22,281 bases of DNA, taken from positions 1 to 22,281 of the forward strand of contig CALATN010000071.1 in the NCBI GenBank assembly GCA_937891895.1. Direction: 5' to 3'. A program made the position numbers and the translations under genes. The stretch comes from an uncultured Clostridia bacterium. GTDB lineage: Bacteria; Bacillota; Clostridia; Oscillospirales; Ruminococcaceae. Below the pieces are notes generated by a model. That model had not been told where the DNA came from. It saw nothing but the letters and a program-made list of their open reading frames with translations, and did no database searches. Below, piece by piece: positions 15,119 through 21,304 of the stretch; position 1 is the first letter of the stretch, and every line of letters starts with the position of its first letter.

Positions 15119-15742
15119 ATGAATATAGTTGTTGTTGATGACGATAAGCTTGTTGCGCTGTCACTGAAAACAATTCTTGAAAGTACAGGCCATATCAGCG
15201 TTATGGCTATGGGCAGCAGCGGAAGCGAAGCAATTGCCTTGTATAATGAGCATAAGCCTGACGTAATGCTGATGGATATACGTATGGATGGAATGACAGG
15301 ACTCGAAGCAGGGGAGCAGATTATTTCCGCAAATCCCGAAGCAAAAATTCTCTACCTCACAACCTTCTCCGACGACGAGTATATCGTAAAAGCCCTGACA
15401 ATCGGAGCAAAGGGTTACATACTCAAACAGGACTTTGAAGGCATCGCACCCGCTCTCGAAGCCGTGATGAACGGACAAAGCGTGTTCGGAGAAAAAGTTA
15501 TCAGCAAGCTTCCTGTGATAATGAACAGCAAGCCTGATTTTGATTTCAGCAAATATGATATCGGCGAAAAGGAGCAGGAAATAATAATCCTTGTTTCCGA
15601 GGGGTTGAGCAATAAGGAAATCGCATCCGAGCTGTTCCTGAGTGAGGGCACAGTTCGCAACTATATCAGTGGAATACTTGAAAAGCTTGAACTACGTGAC
15701 AGAACACAGCTTGCAGTATTTTACTATACAAACATCAAATAA
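15119..15742 (+). CDS. NarL/LuxR-family response regulator
   Basis: 207 residues with AAGGAG before the ATG. The receiver domain has the acidic pair VVDDDK near the start and phospho-acceptor D53 in MLMDIRMDG. The C-terminal GerE-type HTH is LVSEGLSNKEIASELFLSEG followed by TVRNYISGILEKL. It is co-transcribed with the sensor kinase, and likely binds the TGACA-AA-TGTCA repeat at 13950-13967 to control the exporter and its own operon. Confidence 0.95.
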   Translation: MNIVVVDDDKLVALSLKTILESTGHISVMAMGSSGSEAIALYNEHKPDVMLMDIRMDGMTGLEAGEQIISANPEAKILYLTTFSDDEYIVKALTIGAKGYILKQDFEGIAPALEAVMNGQSVFGEKVISKLPVIMNSKPDFDFSKYDIGEKEQEIIILVSEGLSNKEIASELFLSEGTVRNYISGILEKLELRDRTQLAVFYYTNIK

Positions 15743-15775
15743 ATTAGCACTCTTAAATCAAGAGTGCTAATTTTT
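15741..15775 (+). terminator. Terminator hairpin identical in its arms to a CIRCE operator
   Basis: TTAGCACTC (15744-15752), nine bases, GAGTGCTAA (15762-15770), then T5. The longer stem reaches 14 bp. As a hairpin followed by T's right after the response-regulator stop it should terminate transcription. The arms and the 9-base spacing are also exactly the CIRCE (HrcA-binding) consensus. Confidence 0.75.
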
Positions 15776-15932
15776 ACTATATATCCATAAAAATATCACA
15801 ATTTATACACAATACATAGTTATACTATAATTGCAGAGAAAGAAAAAAGAGCCTTGGAAAACCAAGACTCCTTCAACCACAAAATATATGTGAAAAAAAG
15901 TTGAGTGAATAGCGCAGAACGTTACCGAGCAG
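15776..15932. other. Intergenic stretch with a second minus-strand terminator-like hairpin
   Basis: No gene is seen. A TATAAT on the plus strand around 15828-15833 has TTATAC 17 bases upstream, but nothing recognisable follows. On the minus strand GAGTCTTGG-TTTT-CCAAGGCTC (15870-15849) followed by T6 is a good backup terminator for the tmRNA transcript, or the end of a short RNA between it and the tmRNA terminator. Confidence 0.45.
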
Positions 15933-15968
15933 AAAAAAATCCGTCCCTCACAAAGTGAGAAACGGATT
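15933..15968 (-). terminator. tmRNA terminator
   Basis: On the minus strand AATCCGT-TT-CTCAC-TTT-GTGAG-GG-ACGGATT, then a T run: a long stem with one 2x2 internal loop. A separate small hairpin (GCGCGG/CCGCGC, 15973-15987) abuts the 3' CCA. Confidence 0.85.
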
Positions 15969-15987
15969 GGCTGCGCGGGTGCCGCGC

Positions 15988-16337
15988 TGGTGGAGATGAC
16001 GGGAATCGAACCCGTGTCCGAAAATCTATCCGCACAACTTTCTACGAGCGTAGTTTGTCATTGACATTCCCTCGCATAGCCGTGGACAAACACACCGCTA
16101 TGCTCAGTAGCCTGCAATACATTACACAGACGCAGGCATTTCCGTGTAACGTTCACCACTAATCGACGCCTGATCCGAAGCCGTGGTAATCAACGGTCAG
16201 ACGAGCAGCAATTAAGCAGCTGCTAATTCAAAATTATTGTTGTCGTCTAATTTTAAAACGTGCGCCTTTTAAAGAGATTTGCGCTTCTCTGCTCGCTTAT
16301 CATGTTTCAAAATCCCCGTCGAAACCTTTACATCCCC
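15988..16337 (-). ncRNA. ssrA: Transfer-messenger RNA (tmRNA)
   Basis: About 350 bases. The 5' end GGGGATG (16337-16331) pairs with CATCTCC near the 3' end, which carries an encoded ACCA. A T arm with GGTTCGATTCC is present. The segment after the 5' acceptor, GTAAAGGTTTCGACGGGGAT, is typical. The tag reading frame (16247-16212) gives DDNNNFELAAA and then TAA if resumption is at the first GAC. The end FELAAA is the kind of hydrophobic degron seen in tags, but the resume codon is my inference. tmRNA with SmpB and alanine rescues stalled ribosomes. It lies 22 bases downstream of smpB and is probably co-transcribed and processed by RNase P. Confidence 0.95.
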
Positions 16338-16359
16338 ATATACGAGGCAAAGCCCCGTG

Positions 16360-16824
16360 TTATCTGTTCTGCTCCTTGATAGTACGCTCAATATCACGCT
16401 TGGCAGCTCTTGCCGCCATATCGTCACGCTTGTCGTGGAGCTTTTTACCCTTGCAAAGACCGACCTGAACCTTAACCATAGAGCCCTTGAAGTAAATCGA
16501 AATAGGAATAAGCGTCAGGCCCTCCTGTTTTACCTTGCCCAAAAGCTGCATAATCTGCTTTTTGTGGAGCAGCAGCTTGCGTACTCTCATCGGGTCACGG
16601 TTAAAAATGTTACCGTGGTCGTAAGGAGAAACGTGCATACCCTTGATCCAGAGCTCGCCGTCATCAATTGAACACCAGCTGTCCTTGAGATTGACACCGC
16701 CTCTGCGGATAGACTTGACTTCCGTGCCAACAAGCTCAATGCCTGCCTCATAGCTGTCAAGGATAAAATATTCATGCCTTGCCTTGCGGTTTTCAGCAAT
16801 GGTTTTGAAAGAAGTCTTATCCAT
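16360..16824 (-). CDS. smpB: SsrA-binding protein SmpB
   Basis: 154 residues, normal length. SmpB binds the tRNA-like part of tmRNA and fits it into the A site of stalled ribosomes. Family motifs are seen: AENRKARHEYFI near the N-terminus, GIELVGTEVKSIR, a SPYDHGN segment, PLSIY-like PISIYFKG, and a basic tail KKLHDKRDDMAARAAKRDIER. The ATG at 16824 gives the usual N-terminus; the frame is open to 16890, but without a plausible start there. Unusually, the only strong ribosome site (GAGGAGG) is about 30 bases upstream, separated by a CGCTTC-TGAC-GAAGCG hairpin. An upstream ORF ends across the ATG, so translation may be coupled. Confidence 0.96.
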   Translation of the reverse strand: MDKTSFKTIAENRKARHEYFILDSYEAGIELVGTEVKSIRRGGVNLKDSWCSIDDGELWIKGMHVSPYDHGNIFNRDPMRVRKLLLHKKQIMQLLGKVKQEGLTLIPISIYFKGSMVKVQVGLCKGKKLHDKRDDMAARAAKRDIERTIKEQNR

Positions 16825-16903
16825 AGCATGACTGCGCTTCGTCAGAAGCGTATGTCCTCCTCTCTCGATGTTTTGTGGCTTCAAGCTCAACGCTGTGAGC
16901 CAT
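16817..16903 (-). CDS. 28-codon upstream ORF overlapping the smpB start
   Basis: ATG at 16903, sequence beginning MAHSVELEATKHRERR, stop TAA at 16819-16817, which lies inside ATGGATAA at the smpB start. A ribosome ending here would be placed to restart at the smpB ATG. Its own ribosome site is weak, and a hairpin (16910-16929) stands directly before it. I do not recognise the peptide. It may be a regulatory leader or a chance ORF. Confidence 0.35.
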   Translation of the reverse strand: MAHSVELEATKHRERRTYASDEAQSCYG

Positions 16904-16909
16904 ACGAAA

Positions 16910-16929
16910 TTCTGAACAACAGTTCAGAA
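16910..16929. repeat. Inverted repeat in smpB leader (proximal)
   Basis: TTCTGAAC-AACA-GTTCAGAA, 8-bp perfect arms. In the minus-strand RNA it would form a hairpin six bases before the upstream ORF's ATG. Confidence 0.7.
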
Positions 16930-16941
16930 AACAAAACTCGT

Positions 16942-16963
16942 GTCTGAAAATTTATTTTCAGAC
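16942..16963. repeat. Inverted repeat in smpB leader (distal)
   Basis: GTCTGAAAAT-TT-ATTTTCAGAC, 10-bp perfect arms. It lies about 20 bases after the predicted transcription start and directly after an unused GAGGAGGAAG sequence. It could be an operator or an RNA hairpin. Its inner CTGAA/TTCAG is shared with the proximal repeat. Confidence 0.7.
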
Positions 16964-16983
16964 TTCCTCCTCGGTAATAATTT

Positions 16984-17012
16984 ATTATATTACATTTCTG
17001 CAACTTTGTCAA
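16984..17012 (-). promoter_or_regulatory. Consensus promoter of smpB-ssrA
   Basis: TTGACA (17012-17007), 17 bases, TATAAT (16989-16984): a perfect sigma-A consensus. The leader to smpB is about 150 bases. Confidence 0.92.
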
Positions 17013-17082
17013 GGGTGAAAAATGTTATTTCGATTTACTCAGGGTATTAGTAGAGTGTTCATTAATTTTTGGAACAGTTTTG

Positions 17083-17102
17083 AATTTATGATATCATAAA
17101 TT
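17083..17102. promoter_or_regulatory. 20-bp perfect palindrome (possible operator)
   Basis: Arms AATTTATGAT / ATCATAAATT with no spacer. It sits between a TTGAAT (17080-17085) and a weak -10-like TGTAAT (17103-17108) upstream of the small gene at 17131, the right place for a repressor. Confidence 0.6.
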
Positions 17103-17130
17103 TGTAATATAGAATTAAGTAAAGGATGAA

Positions 17131-17466
17131 ATGTCTGTGATTTACTTGAATGTTGACAAAGTATTATACAATCAAATTAGTGTTCTTTTACCTGATATAT
17201 GGCCAAATATTAAAATTAATTTGCTTGTTGCAGATGAGAATTTAGAAAAACTTGGGTTTTGTAAGTCTGCTCCTTGTTTAATGACTATTGATTTGTCTGA
17301 AAATGAATATGAACAGCTTTTAGACGAACTTTTGCAGCTTGAAATTGATGCTTATAATACTCCTGACGGCAGGGAGCCCTCTGATAAAGATCCAAATTAT
17401 ATTCGATATCGCAAATATGGTTGGATGTGGGATGTTCTTTATAGAGCAGAGACTCAAGCTGAATAG
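17131..17466 (+). CDS. Hypothetical protein, 111 residues
   Basis: Not recognised. AAAGG lies about seven bases before the ATG. No signal peptide or membrane helix is seen; the protein is acidic with a segment TIDLSENEYEQLLDELLQLE and a C-terminal YRKYGWMWDVLYRAE. The middle (LEIDAYNTPDGREPSDKDPN) looks like a loop. Codon use is markedly more A/T-rich at third positions than in neighbouring genes such as clpB or rtcB, which may point to recent acquisition. It lies alone between the smpB promoter and a convergent DUF6514-like gene. Confidence 0.65.
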   Translation: MSVIYLNVDKVLYNQISVLLPDIWPNIKINLLVADENLEKLGFCKSAPCLMTIDLSENEYEQLLDELLQLEIDAYNTPDGREPSDKDPNYIRYRKYGWMWDVLYRAETQAE

Positions 17467-17485
17467 AATTTCTATGTTTTGCAAC

Positions 17486-17746
17486 TTAAATCGTCATAGC
17501 CGCAGAAACATATTCCTCCACAACCTCCCTGAAGGTTGACGGCAGCACCATATTGTCAGCAAGCATATTCATCAGTCTGCTTACGAATACGCAATCAGTG
17601 CTTATTTCATAAAGTGTAGCAGTTTCATCTCCGAATAGTCTGGAGTTGACAGTTATTCCGTAATGTATATCCTCATTTGAATCAGTGCTGAATAATATGT
17701 AGCGAAGCAATCCCTTTGCAGTTTCTATTGTAGCAATAGTATTCAT
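17486..17746 (-). CDS. DUF6514-like small protein
   Basis: 86 residues from the ATG at 17746, with GGAG eight bases upstream. The pattern YGITV in the middle and NMLADNMVLPSTFREVVEEY at the end resembles Clostridial DUF6514 proteins, whose function I do not know. The protein is small, soluble and acidic. A TTGATT-17-TATAAT promoter and four Spo0A boxes stand upstream, so it may be part of the sporulation or transition-state regulon. The call rests on remembered motif shape and is moderate. Confidence 0.65.
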   Translation of the reverse strand: MNTIATIETAKGLLRYILFSTDSNEDIHYGITVNSRLFGDETATLYEISTDCVFVSRLMNMLADNMVLPSTFREVVEEYVSAAMTI

Positions 17747-17770
17747 TATATATCTCCTTAATTCCAATAA

Positions 17771-17790
17771 TATCTGTCAGCCAACAGATA
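17771..17790. repeat. Inverted repeat at the start of the DUF6514 transcript
   Basis: TATCTGT-CAGCCA-ACAGATA, 7-bp arms, covering the predicted transcription start. Either an operator or a 5' stabilising hairpin. Confidence 0.5.
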
Positions 17791-17792
17791 AC

Positions 17793-17821
17793 ATTATAAG
17801 TGAAGCGACTCCGTAAATCAA
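17793..17821 (-). promoter_or_regulatory. Promoter of the DUF6514-like gene
   Basis: TTGATT (17821-17816), 17 bases, TATAAT (17798-17793) on the minus strand. Confidence 0.7.
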
Positions 17822-17830
17822 CTATAAATT

Positions 17831-17867
17831 TTCGACACAATCCGACATATTTCGACATTTTTCGACA
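17831..17867 (-). promoter_or_regulatory. Four tandem Spo0A (0A) boxes with 10-bp period
   Basis: Plus strand reads TTCGACA at 17831, TCCGACA at 17841, TTCGACA at 17851 and TTCGACA at 17861, i.e. TGTCGAA, the known 0A box, three exact and one with a single change. All have the same orientation and lie exactly one helical turn apart. The nearest box is 10 bases upstream of the -35 of the DUF6514-like gene, a typical activator position. Confidence 0.75.
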
Positions 17868-17961
17868 AAATGTTGTAACGCTTCAACAATTCGGATAATC
17901 CCAAATACAGCAGTATTCACAAAATAAATGTTTTGTAGGAATAAACGAAAAAAACAGTCGA

Positions 17962-17987
17962 TTTTAAGCACTATTATGTGTTAAAAT
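17962..17987 (+). promoter_or_regulatory. Possible clpB promoter/operator region
   Basis: A TAAAAT (17982-17987) lies about 57 bases before the clpB ATG and overlaps an imperfect inverted repeat TTTTAAGCAC...GTGTTAAAA. No good -35, no CIRCE and no CtsR-type GGTCAAA direct repeat were found upstream of clpB, so its control is unclear. Confidence 0.35.
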
Positions 17988-18043
17988 AAATATTAATGCA
18001 ACGCATCCGTTTCACGGACAAAACAGAAAGGTGGTTAAACATT

Positions 18044-20662
18044 ATGAACGCACAGAAATTCACCAAGAAATCACTTGACGCAATCAATGAAGCACAGAGT
18101 ATTGCCATTGAATACAGCAATATGAATGTTGAACAGGAGCACCTTTTGCTGTCACTTTTAAGACAGGAAAACGGTCTTATTCCACAGCTTATTACAAAAA
18201 TGGGTACAGATGCATCCGCATTTGAAAGTGTAATCGAAAAACGTATAGCGGAAATTCCCAAGGTAACGGGAAGCGGCCGTGAAGCAGGTACAGTATACAT
18301 CACACGCGATGTTGACAATACCCTTAACTCCGCAGAAAATACAGCCAAGACAATGCACGACGACTTCGTTTCCGTTGAGCATATTATGCTTGCACTTTTT
18401 GACACGGCAAATGATAAGCTCCAGAAGCTTTTCAGCACTTTTGTAATCACCAAACCGAAATTTCTCGAAGTCCTCAAGGACGTAAGAGGTAACCAGCGTG
18501 TTACAAGCGACAATCCCGAGGAAACCTACGACGTGCTGAAAAAGTATGGCCAGGACCTGGTTGAGCTTGCACGTCAGAACAAGCTTGACCCTGTAATCGG
18601 ACGTGACAGTGAAATCCGAAACGTAATTCGTATACTTTCACGTAAGACTAAGAACAACCCTGTTATTATCGGTGAGCCTGGTGTAGGTAAAACCGCAATC
18701 GTTGAGGGCCTTGCCCTGCGTATCGTGCGCGGCGACGTGCCTGATAACCTTAAAGAGCGCAAGCTGTTCAGCCTTGATATGGGCAGCCTGATTTCAGGTG
18801 CAAAGTTCCGCGGCGAGTTTGAGGAACGTCTGAAAGCCGTACTCAACGAGGTAAAGAAATCCGATGGAAGAATTATCCTCTTTATCGACGAGCTCCACAC
18901 AATTGTAGGCGCAGGTAAATCCGACGGCGCAATGGACGCAGGCAACCTGCTTAAACCAATGCTTGCACGTGGCGAGCTCCATTGTATCGGTGCAACAACC
19001 CTCGGTGAGTACAGCAAATACATCGAAAAGGACCCCGCCCTCGAAAGACGTTTCCAGCCAGTTATGGCAGACGAGCCTACCGTTGAGGATACAATCTCAA
19101 TCCTCCGTGGCTTAAAGGAGCGCTACGAGGTTTACCACGGCGTAAAAATTCAGGACTCCGCACTTATCACAGCCGCAGTCCTCTCCAACAGATACATTAC
19201 CGACCGCTTCCTCCCTGACAAGGCAATCGACCTTGTTGACGAAGCGTGTGCGCTTATCAAAACTGAAATGGACTCCATGCCTGCAGAAATGGATGACCTT
19301 GCAAGAAAGATTATGCAGGATGAAATTGCCGAAACAGCGTTGAAAAAGGAGGAAAGCAAGCTTGCCGCAGAGGAGCTTGCGGAAATCCAGCGTGAGCTTG
19401 CTGAAATGCGTGCGGAATTTGCAGAAATGAAGGCACGCTGGGAAAATGAAAAGACAACCATTTCCCGTCTGCAGAAGCTCCGTGAGGATATTGAGCAGAC
19501 CAACGGTGAAATTGCCGCAGCAGAAAGAACTCACGACCTGAACAAGGCCGCTGAGCTGAAATATGGCAAGCTGCCCACACTCAAAAAAGAACTTGAAGAA
19601 GCGGAAGCTGCTGCCGAAAAGCAGAAGGAACAGGCTGACAACCTCCTGCGTGACAAGGTTACCGAGGAAGAAATTGCACGAATTGTCGGCAGATGGACAG
19701 GTATTCCTGTTTCCAAGCTGATGGAAGGGGAGCGTGAAAAGCTTCTCAACCTTGATAAAATTCTTCACCAGCGTGTAATCGGTCAGGAAGAAGCCGTGCA
19801 GAAGGTAAGCGAAGCAATTCTTCGTTCCCGTGCAGGTATTCAGGATCCAGACCGCCCGATTGGTTCGTTTCTCTTTATGGGACCGACTGGTGTTGGTAAA
19901 ACTGAGCTTGCAAAGGCGCTTGCCCAGACCCTTTTCGATGATGAGCACAACATCGTCCGTATGGATATGACCGAATATATGGAGAAACACAGCGTCAGCC
20001 GCCTTATCGGAGCTCCTCCGGGTTATGTCGGCTATGACGAGGGCGGACAGCTTACCGAAGCGGTACGCCGTAAGCCTTATGCGGTAGTACTTTTCGACGA
20101 GGTTGAAAAGGCACACCCAGATGTGTTCAACATTCTCCTGCAAATCCTCGACGACGGACGTGTTACAGACTCACAGGGTAGAACAATCGACTTCAAGAAC
20201 ACAATCATCATTCTCACCTCAAACCTCGGCTCCGACTATATCCTTGACGGTATCGACGAAAACGGAGTAATTTCCGACGAGGCAAGAGAGCAGGTCAACC
20301 GTGTGCTGAAAGGACATTTCCGCCCCGAATTCCTGAACAGACTTGATGAAATCGTGTTCTACAAGCCGCTGACCAAGACGGAAATCTACCCGATTATTGA
20401 CCTTATGCTGAACGACCTTCGTGACCGTCTGAAGAGCAAACAGCTTGATATTTCGGTTACCGACGAGGCAAAGGAATATATCGTAAAGAACGGCTACGAC
20501 CCGATTTACGGCGCACGTCCCCTCAAGAGATTTATCCAGCGCAAGCTTGAAACAATGATTGCGAGAACAATCATCGCCGACGATATCGAGCCGTACTCCG
20601 TGCTTAAGGTTGACTCGGACGGAAATGATTTGACTCTTACCGCTGAAAAGAAAGTGGAATAA
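18044..20662 (+). CDS. clpB: ATP-dependent disaggregase ClpB
   Basis: 872 residues from the ATG at 18044, chosen because GAAAGGTGG precedes it and the protein then starts MNAQKFTKKSLDAI as is usual for ClpB. Parts in order: Clp N domain (about 1-145); AAA+ domain 1 with Walker A GEPGVGKT and Walker B IILFIDELHT; a long coiled-coil middle domain (about 400-525, rich in Glu, Ala and Lys), which separates ClpB from ClpA and ClpC; AAA+ domain 2 with GPTGVGKTE and VVLFDEVEKAH; and the C-terminal small domain ending DPIYGARPLKRFIQ. ClpB works with DnaK to rescue aggregated proteins after heat stress. It lacks the ClpP-binding loop context and stands alone, closed by its own terminator. Confidence 0.97.
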   Translation: MNAQKFTKKSLDAINEAQSIAIEYSNMNVEQEHLLLSLLRQENGLIPQLITKMGTDASAFESVIEKRIAEIPKVTGSGREAGTVYITRDVDNTLNSAENTAKTMHDDFVSVEHIMLALFDTANDKLQKLFSTFVITKPKFLEVLKDVRGNQRVTSDNPEETYDVLKKYGQDLVELARQNKLDPVIGRDSEIRNVIRILSRKTKNNPVIIGEPGVGKTAIVEGLALRIVRGDVPDNLKERKLFSLDMGSLISGAKFRGEFEERLKAVLNEVKKSDGRIILFIDELHTIVGAGKSDGAMDAGNLLKPMLARGELHCIGATTLGEYSKYIEKDPALERRFQPVMADEPTVEDTISILRGLKERYEVYHGVKIQDSALITAAVLSNRYITDRFLPDKAIDLVDEACALIKTEMDSMPAEMDDLARKIMQDEIAETALKKEESKLAAEELAEIQRELAEMRAEFAEMKARWENEKTTISRLQKLREDIEQTNGEIAAAERTHDLNKAAELKYGKLPTLKKELEEAEAAAEKQKEQADNLLRDKVTEEEIARIVGRWTGIPVSKLMEGEREKLLNLDKILHQRVIGQEEAVQKVSEAILRSRAGIQDPDRPIGSFLFMGPTGVGKTELAKALAQTLFDDEHNIVRMDMTEYMEKHSVSRLIGAPPGYVGYDEGGQLTEAVRRKPYAVVLFDEVEKAHPDVFNILLQILDDGRVTDSQGRTIDFKNTIIILTSNLGSDYILDGIDENGVISDEAREQVNRVLKGHFRPEFLNRLDEIVFYKPLTKTEIYPIIDLMLNDLRDRLKSKQLDISVTDEAKEYIVKNGYDPIYGARPLKRFIQRKLETMIARTIIADDIEPYSVLKVDSDGNDLTLTAEKKVE

Positions 20663-20666
20663 TAAG

Positions 20667-20694
20667 AAAGACCGAGGTTTTCCTCGGTCTTTTT
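20667..20694. terminator. clpB terminator, bidirectional
   Basis: 11-bp perfect stem AAAGACCGAGG / CCTCGGTCTTT with a TTTT loop and following T's. It also ends the convergent minus-strand gene (stop at 20696). Confidence 0.9.
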
Positions 20695-20695
20695 G

Positions 20696-21304
20696 TTATA
20701 TACGGCAAATAATTCTTTGGTCGCCCATAATAATAATTCCCTCACCGTCATTTATACGAATAACCTCTGTATCGTGTTCCTGTTCATATTCACAGCAAGT
20801 TTCTTCAAAGCGTTCAAATCTCTGACAGAATTTGCTGTAATGGGGCAACGTTTCAATTTGGGTAATTGCAATTCCTCTTAAATCCGTCAAATTGAGAAAA
20901 TTCATTTCGGGCGAATATAGATTAACAAGTTCAAGTGTGGGACTGAACACAAATACCGCCGCACTCCAGCCAATCAAACACTTGTCTTTTGCAATCTTTT
21001 TAAGCACATCAGCAGAGTTATGTTCTCGTATCGAATTGAGCAGGTAATAAGGGTTGCCGCCGATAAATTCAACAATATCATAATCAAGCAGAAGTTCAGC
21101 AGATTGCTTATCCAAATCAAAAATATCAACAGAAAGTCCTAAAGCTTCAAGTTCAGATTTGCAACGCTGAACGTGATAATTGTTTTCCTTGTATTCATTG
21201 TCAGCAGTAACAACAAGTGCCGCAGTTTTACATCCTACAGTTTTTTCACGCATTTGCTCCATAAGCAATTCGCTTGACAAGCCATTTGAACATAGTACAA
21301 GCAT
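20696..21304 (-). CDS. Peptidase S51 (PepE-like) / type 1 glutamine amidotransferase-like protein
   Basis: 202 residues. The PepE-type fold is suggested by VEFIGGNPYYLLNSIRE (about 78-94), the nucleophile elbow GWSAAV with Ser114, and a LPHY segment (His155), which match the order of the aspartyl dipeptidase family. The family usually has GxSAG; here it is SAA, so catalysis should be tested. There is no signal peptide, so it is cytoplasmic. The start codon overlaps the stop of the upstream regulator gene by one base (TAATG), with AAAGGA upstream, indicating a coupled operon. The substrate is unknown. Confidence 0.8.
   Translation of the reverse strand: MLVLCSNGLSSELLMEQMREKTVGCKTAALVVTADNEYKENNYHVQRCKSELEALGLSVDIFDLDKQSAELLLDYDIVEFIGGNPYYLLNSIREHNSADVLKKIAKDKCLIGWSAAVFVFSPTLELVNLYSPEMNFLNLTDLRGIAITQIETLPHYSKFCQRFERFEETCCEYEQEHDTEVIRINDGEGIIIMGDQRIICRI

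Noticed and set aside
16825..16890. Longer SmpB from a TTG at 16890
   Set aside because: The extra residues do not match SmpB proteins and no ribosome site stands before the TTG.
17831..17867. CtsR or other heat-shock operator for clpB
   Set aside because: The units match the Spo0A box rather than GGTCAAA repeats, and they are about 100 bases or more from any clpB promoter.
17996..18043. Upstream start of the clpB frame
   Set aside because: The ATG at 18044 has a clear ribosome site and yields the usual ClpB N-terminus.
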